Below are positions 1 through 4,888 of a stretch of 7,095 nt of DNA, one piece after another. Both the position numbers and the translations under genes were made by a program. Source of the stretch: Streptosporangiaceae bacterium (GTDB taxonomy: Bacteria > Actinomycetota > Actinomycetes > Streptosporangiales > Streptosporangiaceae); contig JASIBM010000004.1 of NCBI GenBank assembly GCA_030045175.1, positions 1-7,095 on the forward strand, written 5' to 3'. How positions within the stretch are numbered: position 1 is the first letter of the stretch; each line of letters opens with the position of its first letter. Below the pieces are notes generated by a model. The model made no database searches. It worked only from the letters and a program-made list of their open reading frames with translations, and was not told where the DNA came from.

Positions 1-75
1 GAGGCCGACGCGGTCGGCGCGGCGCTTGCCCTGTACGAGCGCCTGGCCGTGGCCGGTAGGACCCGGGGTCAGTAG
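1..75 (+). CDS. C-terminal 24 residues of an unidentified protein (5' part outside window)
   Basis: Reading frame 1 is open from the window edge to a TAG at 73-75 and ends in ALALYERLAVAGRTRGQ. The GC-rich codons with G or C at the third position look coding, and the frame continues off the left edge. The short helical ALALYERL stretch resembles the end of several families, including the C-terminal helix of FAD-dependent monooxygenases, but 24 residues are too few to assign a function. The gene converges on the DUF402 gene. Its final codons lie in the first copy of a 16-bp tandem repeat, which provides the TAG stop. That this is a real gene end is an inference. Confidence 0.5.
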   Translation, partial: EADAVGAALALYERLAVAGRTRGQ

Positions 76-140
76 GCCCCCGTGGTCAGTGGCCCCCGTG
101 GTCAGTGGCCCCCGTGGTCAGTAGTTCCCGTGGTTAGTAG
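67..140. repeat. 16-bp tandem repeat, about 4.6 copies, between convergent genes
   Basis: Units read GGTCAGTAGGCCCCCGT (67-83, 17 bp with one extra base), GGTCAGTGGCCCCCGT (84-99), an identical copy (100-115), GGTCAGTAGTTCCCGT (116-131) and a degenerate partial copy GGTTAGTAG (132-140). The two central copies are identical and the outer ones diverge, as expected for slippage-driven expansion. The array holds the TAG of the plus-strand gene (73-75) and the TGA of the minus-strand DUF402 gene (102-104). It encodes the last dozen residues of the latter (LLTTGTTDHGGH). Sixteen is not a multiple of three, so each unit shifts the frame. No strong hairpin is evident within a unit. Confidence 0.85.
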
Positions 141-650
141 CCGCAGGTACGAGCGGTAGACGCGGGCGAAGGGCTCGGTGCCGTCGGCGAGCGCGACCTC
201 TAGCCACCTGGCGGCCCGCTCGGCCTCGGCGATCACCTGCGCGGGGTAGCCGTACCTGAGCTGGTGGTCAGCGAACTCGTCCTGGTCGAGCACGTCGACC
301 AGCCCGGAGCGCTTCCTGCGGACGTCCAGGTCCAGATCGATCATCGTGGCCTCTGCTGGGCTCAGCCACCGCACCGGAGTGGCGATATCGCAGTAGACCT
401 CCGTTGTCTCGGGCCGGTCGTTGAAGGTGGCCGTCCACCACGCGTCCCTGGGGAGCAGCGTCACCCAGGCGTGGTAGTAGGCCACGGGAGGCTCGTCGCC
501 CCTGCGCCACGAGCTCGGCGGCGCCGCGCCGGCCCAGACTCCGTGCTCGTCCTGGCCCAGCCAGGTCGCGGTGCCGTGCCAGTGCAGCGAGCCGTCGTAC
601 TTGCGGTAGGTAATCCTAAGCTCACCGGCCATACCTGGACTGTTCCACAT
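102..650 (-). CDS. DUF402 domain protein (possible nucleoside phosphatase-like fold)
   Basis: This is a 182-residue protein. The sequence shows DUF402 hallmarks: RKYDGSLHWH (residues 16-25), WWTATFND (71-78), EVYCDIATPVRW (84-95), the acidic strand MIDLDLDV (103-110) and LDQDEFADHQLRYGYP (121-136), followed by a helix. DUF402 members are small, often phosphate- or nucleotide-handling proteins; a characterised staphylococcal member hydrolyses nucleoside di- and triphosphates. The Tyr/Asp cluster here (Y86, D88, D105, D107, D109) is compatible with metal binding, but the substrate is unknown. The ATG at 648-650 gives the MW.SPG opening; a second Met at residue 7 is possible, and neither has a clear Shine-Dalgarno sequence. 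The gene lies 78 bp downstream of the flavin oxidase on the same strand. The last 12 residues come from the tandem repeat and are probably not functional. Family assignment is firm; function is not. Confidence 0.85.
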   Translation of the reverse strand: MWNSPGMAGELRITYRKYDGSLHWHGTATWLGQDEHGVWAGAAPPSSWRRGDEPPVAYYHAWVTLLPRDAWWTATFNDRPETTEVYCDIATPVRWLSPAEATMIDLDLDVRRKRSGLVDVLDQDEFADHQLRYGYPAQVIAEAERAARWLEVALADGTEPFARVYRSYLRLLTTGTTDHGGH

Positions 651-697
651 CGCCGGTAACCCGGAGCGGTGAACGAGCCCGCGGTTCGCCGTCGCCC

Positions 698-737
698 GGA
701 TCAGAACCGTCCGGATAAACCGCCAGGATCAGAACCG
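698..737. repeat. Pair of 12-bp direct repeats GGATCAGAACCG, 28 bp apart
   Basis: GGATCAGAACCG occurs exactly at 698-709 and at 726-737. A related GGATAAACCG lies between them at 713-722. The right copy overlaps the end of the flavin oxidase gene and contains its stop (tca at 729-731, TGA on the minus strand). The left copy is in the 78-bp gap before the DUF402 gene. The pair could be a small duplication that rebuilt the gene end, or repeated operator half-sites ahead of DUF402; the sequence alone does not decide. Confidence 0.5.
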
Positions 738-1937
738 GCCGGGCGCGAATCTGGATGGCGGCAATCCGGCTGCCCAGCTGCGGCCCGGGCCGGCGCCGCC
801 GGCCGGGTCCGCCGCCAGGGTGGCGAGCCACTCGCCGAGCAGCGGGCCGAACTTGAATCCGTGGCCCGACGTGCCCGACCCGATCGCTATGTTGCCGATC
901 CTGCCGACGATGAAGTCCGTGTCCGGTGAGTTGTCGTAGACGCATCTCTCGACGGCCAGGGGCCGGGGATCGAGGCCGGGCAGGAAGCTACGGGCGGCGC
1001 GCTCGATGCGCTGGCCGAGCGCCGGGTCCGGCTCCTGATGCTGGCGGCCGGGTTGGACGGGCGGACCGCCGCGGTGGATTCCGATCTTGTACCTGTCGGT
1101 GCCGGGCACCGGCAGGCCGTAGGGGAACTCGCCGCCGTAGTACACGAATATCGGCGTCGTCCGTCCCTGGCTGCCCGCTTCCTCACCAGGGCCGCCGGCC
1201 TGGGCTGGGCTGGCCGGCGTCGCCGGGGCTGGGCTGGCCGGCGCCGGCTGGGCTGGGCTCGCGGGAGCGAAGTAGGCGACCTGCTCCAAGGTGGCCTCGC
1301 CAGGGATGGTGATCCCGGCCGTTGCCAGCAGGCCAGCCGTCCACGGGCCAGCGCAGACGATCACGCGGCCGGCCTCGATATCGCCCGAGCTGGTGCGGAC
1401 GCGCACTCGCCGCCCGTCATCGGCAAGCGCGACGGCCCTGGTGCCGGTGAGCGCGTGAACTCGCTCACCGGGCCGGGCGCAGGTCGCGAGCGCCGTGAGG
1501 GCGCGGTCGGCGGCGATCACGGCGGAATCTGGCTCGAGCAGGGCTTCGCCGGCGGTCGTGACGCAGCCGAACCGCTCGGCGGCCTCGTCGGCTGACAGCA
1601 GGTGGCAGGGCGCTCCCGCCTCCGTCATGGCCGACTGAACCTCCGTCATCTGCGGCCCGAACGTGAGCTGCGGCGCCGGGTGCAGCAGCCGCTCGCCGCA
1701 CGAGTACTCGAGCTCGGCCCACAGCTCCCTGGCCTGGCCGGCCAGCCTGACGTACATCGGGTCCTCGTACCCCAGCCGGAAGATCCGGCAGCTCCCGTGC
1801 GATCCGCCGGCCAGGTGCCCTACCGCGGCCTGCTCGAGCATGGTCACCTCGCGGTCGCGCCTGGCCAGTGCCCAGGCCGCGGCCAGGCCGGTGACGCCGC
1901 CGCCGATCACCACGTAGTCCGCGCGCACGCTGGTCAT
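729..1937 (-). CDS. FAD-dependent amine oxidoreductase, monomeric sarcosine oxidase / N-methyltryptophan oxidase type
   Basis: This 402-residue protein belongs to the DAO superfamily and is close to the usual ~390 residues of monomeric sarcosine oxidases, which oxidise secondary or N-methyl amino acids to imine and H2O2. An N-terminal Rossmann dinucleotide motif is visible (IGGGVTGLAAAWAL, residues 11-24), then MLEQ (33-36) for FAD ribose binding and GGSHGSCRIFR (44-54), equivalent to the family's GSxxGxxRxxR segment. Cys332 in ERCVYDNSPDTDF aligns with the Cys that covalently holds FAD in monomeric sarcosine oxidase. Lys284 in RYKIGIH aligns with its oxygen-activating Lys, and SGTSGHGFKFGPLLGE (354-369) is the C-terminal flavin motif. 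Covalent flavinylation is therefore predicted. Residues 224-247 are an unusual Pro/Ala/Ser-rich insert. The start gives a standard N-terminus but only a weak GGGA 11 nt upstream. Exact substrate is unknown. Confidence 0.88.
   Translation of the reverse strand: MTSVRADYVVIGGGVTGLAAAWALARRDREVTMLEQAAVGHLAGGSHGSCRIFRLGYEDPMYVRLAGQARELWAELEYSCGERLLHPAPQLTFGPQMTEVQSAMTEAGAPCHLLSADEAAERFGCVTTAGEALLEPDSAVIAADRALTALATCARPGERVHALTGTRAVALADDGRRVRVRTSSGDIEAGRVIVCAGPWTAGLLATAGITIPGEATLEQVAYFAPASPAQPAPASPAPATPASPAQAGGPGEEAGSQGRTTPIFVYYGGEFPYGLPVPGTDRYKIGIHRGGPPVQPGRQHQEPDPALGQRIERAARSFLPGLDPRPLAVERCVYDNSPDTDFIVGRIGNIAIGSGTSGHGFKFGPLLGEWLATLAADPAGGAGPGRSWAAGLPPSRFAPGRF
1164..1268 (-). repeat. Low-complexity Pro/Ala/Ser then Gly-rich insert coding region in the flavin oxidase
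   Basis: Codons 224-258 encode APASPAQPAPASPAP followed by more P/A/S/T and then a Gly/Glu-rich stretch. The DNA is built from reiterated gggctggccgg-like words on the plus strand, with gggctgggct motifs recurring between about 1202 and 1257. The segment lies between QVAYF and TPIFVYYGG, where sarcosine oxidase-family proteins normally have a short turn within the substrate domain. The length stays a multiple of three and the frame remains open on both sides, so the gene is not disrupted. Confidence 0.7.
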
Positions 1938-2029
1938 CTTCGCGCAGGTCCCGTGGTTCCGCTAGCGGCTGGCTGGCGCGCTGCCCCCGCCGCAGCCTGT
2001 GGATCGCGGGGTGCATAATCGCGCCGAGG

Positions 2030-2039
2030 TTGTGGATAA
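2030..2039 (-). other. DnaA-box-like sequence TTATCCACAA in an intergenic region
   Basis: The minus strand reads TTATCCACAA at 2039-2030, a perfect match to the classical 9-bp DnaA box TTATCCACA. A degenerate partner with tgtggat lies 33 bp to the left (1998-2004). The spot is between the dehydratase and flavin oxidase genes and is relatively AT-rich for this window. A single box can arise by chance or serve as a titration or regulatory site; there is no cluster of boxes, so it is not an origin. Confidence 0.25.
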
Positions 2040-2045
2040 GGCGCT

Positions 2046-2081
2046 ACCGGCCGCCGCGCCCGCCAGGCCGGGCCGGCCGGT
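2046..2081 (-). terminator. GC-rich hairpin immediately after the dehydratase stop codon, putative terminator
   Basis: The outer arms are perfect 8-bp complements (accggccg 2046-2053 and cggccggt 2074-2081). Inside is a second 5-bp stem (gcccg 2058-2062 with cgggc 2069-2073), leaving a 6-nt loop and a 4-nt bulge. The outer arm begins at the last base of the dehydratase TGA. No U-tract follows, which is common for actinomycete terminators. Its position argues for termination or attenuation between the dehydratase and the downstream flavin oxidase gene. Confidence 0.45.
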
Positions 2082-3043
2082 CACCGGGGAACCAGGTCGG
2101 ATGGGTCGGTGTTCGCGCCGCACAGCACGACCGCGACCTTTTCCCCTGGCCTCGGCTGGTAGATTCCCGAGGTCAGCGCGGCTAGCGCCGCCGCCCCGCC
2201 GGGCTCGACCACGACTCGTCGGTGGTCCCACAAGGCTTGCCTGGCGTCGGCGATCGCCTGGTCGGTCACCAGCACGGACAGCGCGTTGCGCCCGGTGGCC
2301 AGCTCGAGCGCGGCCCGCGCGATGCGGCGCGCGCCCAGGGAGTCGGCGGCGATCGAGTCCACCGGCACGTCGACAGGCGCGCCCGCCCGCAGGGCAGCGT
2401 TGAGCGTGCGGCAGTTCTCCGGCTCGACCGCGACGATGCGCACGTCGCTGTCGGCGAGGGCAGCGGCGGTGCCGCCGAACAGCCCGCCGCCGCCAACCGC
2501 GACGATGATCGTGTCCAGGTCCGGTACCTGGCCGAGGATCTCGGTGGTCAGCGTGCCTGCGCCGGCCATGATCAGGGGATCGTCGTGGGCGTGCGAGAGC
2601 AGCGCGCCCGAGGACTCGGCGTGCGCGATCGAGGCCTCGAGCGCGTCGGCGTATTCGGTGCCGACCAGCCGGATCTCAGCGCCGTAACCCTCCAGCTTGG
2701 CGATCTTGAACGCCGGGGTGGTGCCCGGCAGGAACACCGTGGCCTTCGAGCCGGTGGCCTTGGCCGCCCACGCGCAGGCCAGGCCCGCGTTTCCGCCAGA
2801 GGCGATCGTGATCCCAGCCTCCGGCATGCTCGCGGCGTCTAGGTGGAAGGCGGCCAGGTTAGCCGCGCCCCGGGCCTTGAATGAGCCGGTGTGCTGCATG
2901 TACTCATGGGCGAGCAGCACCCGCGCGGTGCCGAACGTGCCGGGGTCCATCTGCGACATCGTCACGGGCCGGATCGTCGCGTCGATTCGCTCCGCCGCGG
3001 CCTTGACGTCGGCAGGGCCGATCGCAGTGGCGGGCGTGCTCAT
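2081..3043 (-). CDS. PLP-dependent threonine/serine dehydratase-like enzyme (fold type II)
   Basis: This is a 320-residue protein. It carries the fold-II PLP signature HTGSFKARGAANL with the Schiff-base Lys56, the substrate loop SGGNAG (82-87), the glycine-rich phosphate-binding loop VGGGGLFGG (183-191), EPGGAAAL (280-287) and CGANTDP (308-314). There is no C-terminal ACT regulatory domain, so it resembles short catabolic serine/threonine dehydratases rather than biosynthetic IlvA; the expected reaction is deamination of a hydroxy amino acid to a 2-oxo acid. Cys308 occupies the position that is Ser in many relatives and contacts the PLP pyridine nitrogen. I chose the ATG at 3041-3043 (MSTPATAIGPADV) because this opening leads directly into the conserved ADVKAAAERI helix; an in-frame ATG at 3112 would add 23 residues that look non-conserved. 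No good Shine-Dalgarno is seen for either start. The gene lies 132 bp downstream of the hydrolase gene and 143 bp upstream of the flavin oxidase. Precise substrate is not determinable. Confidence 0.85.
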   Translation of the reverse strand: MSTPATAIGPADVKAAAERIDATIRPVTMSQMDPGTFGTARVLLAHEYMQHTGSFKARGAANLAAFHLDAASMPEAGITIASGGNAGLACAWAAKATGSKATVFLPGTTPAFKIAKLEGYGAEIRLVGTEYADALEASIAHAESSGALLSHAHDDPLIMAGAGTLTTEILGQVPDLDTIIVAVGGGGLFGGTAAALADSDVRIVAVEPENCRTLNAALRAGAPVDVPVDSIAADSLGARRIARAALELATGRNALSVLVTDQAIADARQALWDHRRVVVEPGGAAALAALTSGIYQPRPGEKVAVVLCGANTDPSDLVPR

Positions 3044-3175
3044 GCTGACGATGATGTTCCGCACGGAGCCAGGGTGTCTAGCTGGTGCGTGCGGTTGCCC
3101 GGCCGGGCGCATGTTCCGGCTAGGCGATCGGCTGCCAGGCGCGGCGGACCAGCGCGGGCGCGGCCTGTAGCCGGG

Positions 3176-3841
3176 CTACCAGCCGCGGGCGCGCCACTCG
3201 GGGATGTGCGGGCGCTCGGCGCCCAGGGTGGTGTCGGCGCCGTGACCGGGGTAGACCCACGTGCCGTCCGGCAGCTTGGCGAAGACCCGCTGCTCCAGGT
3301 CGGTCATCAGGGAGTTGAACCTGGTGGCGTCGTGATCGGTGTTGCCCGGCCCGCCAGGGAACAGTGAGTCGCCGGTGAACAGGTGCGGCTGGTCGGCCAG
3401 CTCGCCGGCCGCGTCGTAGCACAGCGCGATGCTGCCTGGCGTGTGGCCGCGCAGGTGGATCACCGACAGCCTGGCCGCGCCCACGCTGATCGTGTCGCCG
3501 TGGCTGACCAGCATGCTCGGCGCGAGCGGCAGGTCGGGTGCGTCCTCGAGGTGAGCGACGGTCTCGGCGCCGGTCGCGTGGGCGACCTCCTCGAGCGCGG
3601 CCACGTGGTCGGCGTGCTGGTGCGTGGTGACGATGGTGGCCAGCGGCCTGCCGTCGATCAGGCCGAACAGCGTCCGCGGCTCGTTCGCGGCATCGATCAG
3701 GAGCAGCTCGCCCGTGCTATGGCAGCGCAGCAGGTACGCGTTGTTGTCAAACGGGCCCACGGCGACCTTGGTGATCGTCAGGCCGGGCAGCTCCCTGGAC
3801 TGCGCGGGCCCGCCCACGGTCACGTTGCCTGTGTAGGTCAT
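3176..3841 (-). CDS. Metallo-beta-lactamase-fold hydrolase, glyoxalase II-like
   Basis: The 221-residue protein has the complete binuclear metal site of the family: THQHADH (H74, H76, D78, H79), GHTPGS (H133), FTGDSLF (D158) and YPGHG (H200). The HTPGSIAL and TGDSLFPGGPGNT segments place it with hydroxyacyl-thiol (glyoxalase II-type) hydrolases. Such enzymes cleave a thioester to an acid and a free thiol. In an actinomycete the thiol is likely to be mycothiol, but that is inference. Length is typical for the bacterial short form. The start at 3839-3841 is fixed by a strong AGGAG 8 nt upstream; the longer frame to 3985 would overlap the neighbouring gene and lacks conserved sequence. It follows the mycothiol-dependent MDMPI-type gene by 52 bp on the same strand, so the two are probably co-transcribed and may act on related thiol adducts. 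Confidence 0.88.
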   Translation of the reverse strand: MTYTGNVTVGGPAQSRELPGLTITKVAVGPFDNNAYLLRCHSTGELLLIDAANEPRTLFGLIDGRPLATIVTTHQHADHVAALEEVAHATGAETVAHLEDAPDLPLAPSMLVSHGDTISVGAARLSVIHLRGHTPGSIALCYDAAGELADQPHLFTGDSLFPGGPGNTDHDATRFNSLMTDLEQRVFAKLPDGTWVYPGHGADTTLGAERPHIPEWRARGW

Positions 3842-3849
3842 GGCGTCCT

Positions 3850-3854
3850 CTCCT
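3850..3854 (-). promoter_or_regulatory. Shine-Dalgarno AGGAG that fixes the hydrolase start
   Basis: The minus strand reads AGGAGAGGACGCC directly before the ATG at 3841-3839. AGGAG is separated from the ATG by 8 nt, an optimal distance. This is the clearest ribosome binding site in the window and rules against the longer upstream frame. Confidence 0.8.
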
Positions 3855-3893
3855 GGTGCCTGGCCGCGCCGATGTCGCTCATTCCAATTGTTG

Positions 3894-4628
3894 TCAGTAT
3901 GCCGGGACCGCTGGCAGCGGTCCGGGCGGATCGGTCGACAGGCCATTGCCGCTGCTGCGGCCCACCAGCCAGGCGAGCAGTTCATACCCCGGGCCGGTGA
4001 CCAGCACCTTCGAATGCCAATCCGGTCTCAGGTCGTACCGATCGCCGGTAGCCGGGTCGGAGACGATGGCGGCTGGCCCGTCCCCGCCGGCCGCGAGATT
4101 GTCGCTGACCCTGGCCAGATGCTCGGTGACGAACCAGCCCTGCCAGTCCGACGGCAGGTAGCCGGCGGCCAGGTCCACATGGTGCACCTCGACCTCAAAC
4201 AACCTGCGGCGCAAGGTCTGCCAGGCCGGGTGCCCCGGCCCGCGCAGGCCGTGGATCTCGGCGCGCCAGGCATCGTCGTCAAGCTGGCGTGCTTGCGAGA
4301 GGAACGCGGCGGCAGAGGTCGCGATGTCCTCGGTCAGCTCGGCCGCCGGGCGGCCCGAGCCTGCCTCGATCGCGGCGTCGCGCGCCTCCTGGCTCGGGTA
4401 CTGCGGTCGCTCCTGGCCGGTCTGCGCCCAGATCAGCAGGTTGCGCAGGCCGTCGGCGTTGCGTGCGACGTGGGTGAGGACGTGGCCGCGGCTCCAGCCG
4501 GGCAACGGCGACGGCTCGCGGGCCTGGCCGTCGGACAGCGCCGACGCGCTGGCGATCAGCCGGGCGGTGGCAGCGTCGATCCGCTCGGTCATCTCCTCGA
4601 CCGAGTGCTCACCATCGGGCAGCTTCAT
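3894..4628 (-). CDS. Maleylpyruvate isomerase-family, mycothiol-dependent enzyme (DinB/MDMPI fold)
   Basis: This 244-residue protein has the MDMPI N-terminal metal-binding domain. Visible motifs are SPLPGWSRGHVLTHVARNADGLRNL (residues 40-64) and RRLFEVEVHHVDLAAGY (141-157), with the C-terminal GPGYELLAWLVGR (212-224). In the characterised Corynebacterium maleylpyruvate isomerase the metal ligands are, as I recall, a His, a Glu and a His spaced like H53, E145 and H149 here. The full metal site therefore appears intact. Family members use mycothiol as cofactor for isomerisation or thiol transfer; the substrate of this one is unknown, and no gentisate-pathway genes are nearby. The ATG at 4626-4628 has an AAGGGA 9 nt upstream. 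It is divergent from uvrA and is followed after 52 bp by a glyoxalase II-like hydrolase, supporting a thiol-metabolism pair. Confidence 0.88.
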   Translation of the reverse strand: MKLPDGEHSVEEMTERIDAATARLIASASALSDGQAREPSPLPGWSRGHVLTHVARNADGLRNLLIWAQTGQERPQYPSQEARDAAIEAGSGRPAAELTEDIATSAAAFLSQARQLDDDAWRAEIHGLRGPGHPAWQTLRRRLFEVEVHHVDLAAGYLPSDWQGWFVTEHLARVSDNLAAGGDGPAAIVSDPATGDRYDLRPDWHSKVLVTGPGYELLAWLVGRSSGNGLSTDPPGPLPAVPAY

Positions 4629-4796
4629 GTGCCGCAGTCCCTTCGTGGCCCACGGCCATCCTTTCGCACCGATAGGCCGCCAGTCGAGCCGGGGCGGGCG
4701 GGCAGGGCCACGCGAGCGAGCCGAAGGCGAGCAGGGAAAGGAGCACGGCCAGCGGGAATCACCAGCCGAGGGCGGGCGTTGCGGATGCGGGGCAGA

Positions 4797-4819
4797 CTGT
4801 CAGTGGGCCCGGCTACGAT
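4797..4819 (+). promoter_or_regulatory. PafBC/RecA-NDp-type DNA-damage promoter of uvrA
   Basis: The plus strand shows CTGTCAGTG (4797-4805), exactly 8 bp, then TACGAT (4814-4819). The RecA/LexA-independent damage promoter of mycobacteria and other actinobacteria is TTGTCRGTG-N8-TANNNT, so only the first base differs and the spacing is exact. TACGAT also fits the principal sigma factor -10 consensus, while no TTGACA-like -35 is present, as expected for an activator-dependent promoter. The start of transcription would be near 4826, leaving a leader of about 63 nt before the uvrA GTG. uvrA is a known member of this regulon in mycobacteria. Confidence 0.75.
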
Positions 4820-4869
4820 TAATGGCGCCCTTCCCGGGCTTCTTCCCCCGCTGCCGAAGACCCCAGACC

Positions 4870-4874
4870 AGGAG
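4870..4874 (+). promoter_or_regulatory. Putative ribosome binding site AGGAG of uvrA, long spacing
   Basis: AGGAG lies 14 nt upstream of the GTG at 4889, longer than the usual 5-10 nt. The only in-frame start candidate after the upstream TAA (4820-4822) is that GTG, and the protein from it has the normal UvrA N-terminus, so the start stands despite the spacing. The distance may lower translation efficiency. Confidence 0.5.
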
Positions 4875-4888
4875 AAACTGAGCGCACA

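Larger units (their letters stand above)
4629..4888. promoter_or_regulatory. Divergent intergenic region between the MDMPI-type gene and uvrA
   Basis: The 260-bp region must hold promoters for both directions. Toward uvrA there is a clear DNA-damage-type promoter at 4797-4819. Toward the leftward gene I see only the AAGGGA ribosome site (4638-4643) and no convincing -35/-10 pair; the stretch 4690-4760 is GC-rich with cgagcgagccgaaggcgagc-like words. No palindromic LexA-type SOS box is visible. A small hairpin (gccc 4827-4830 with gggc 4836-4839) may form in the uvrA leader. Confidence 0.6.

Noticed and set aside
67..140. Possible CRISPR-like array
   Set aside because: The units are 16 bp, directly adjacent without spacers, and partly coding. 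This is a simple tandem repeat.
3097..3108. Perfect 12-bp palindrome GCCCGGCCGGGC in the hydrolase-dehydratase gap
   Set aside because: There is no loop for a hairpin, and such words arise easily at this GC content. Not called as a terminator or operator.
3044..3112. N-terminal extension of the dehydratase to an ATG at 3112
   Set aside because: The extra 23 residues (Pro/Arg/His-rich) do not look like the family N-terminus, whereas MSTPATAIGPADV leads straight into the conserved helix. With no clear ribosome site for either start, a longer form is not fully excluded.
3167..3179. GTAGCC-G-GGCTAC inverted repeat over the hydrolase stop codon
   Set aside because: The one-base centre leaves only about a 4-bp stem once a loop forms; too weak to call a terminator.
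3842..3985. N-terminal extension of the metallo-hydrolase to an ATG at 3985
   Set aside because: It overlaps the end of the MDMPI-type gene, encodes non-conserved Arg-rich sequence, and the ATG at 3841 has an ideal AGGAG 8 nt upstream.
4827..4839. Leader hairpin or riboswitch in the uvrA 5' untranslated region
   Set aside because: The stem is only four base pairs with a 5-nt loop, and no known riboswitch core is visible.
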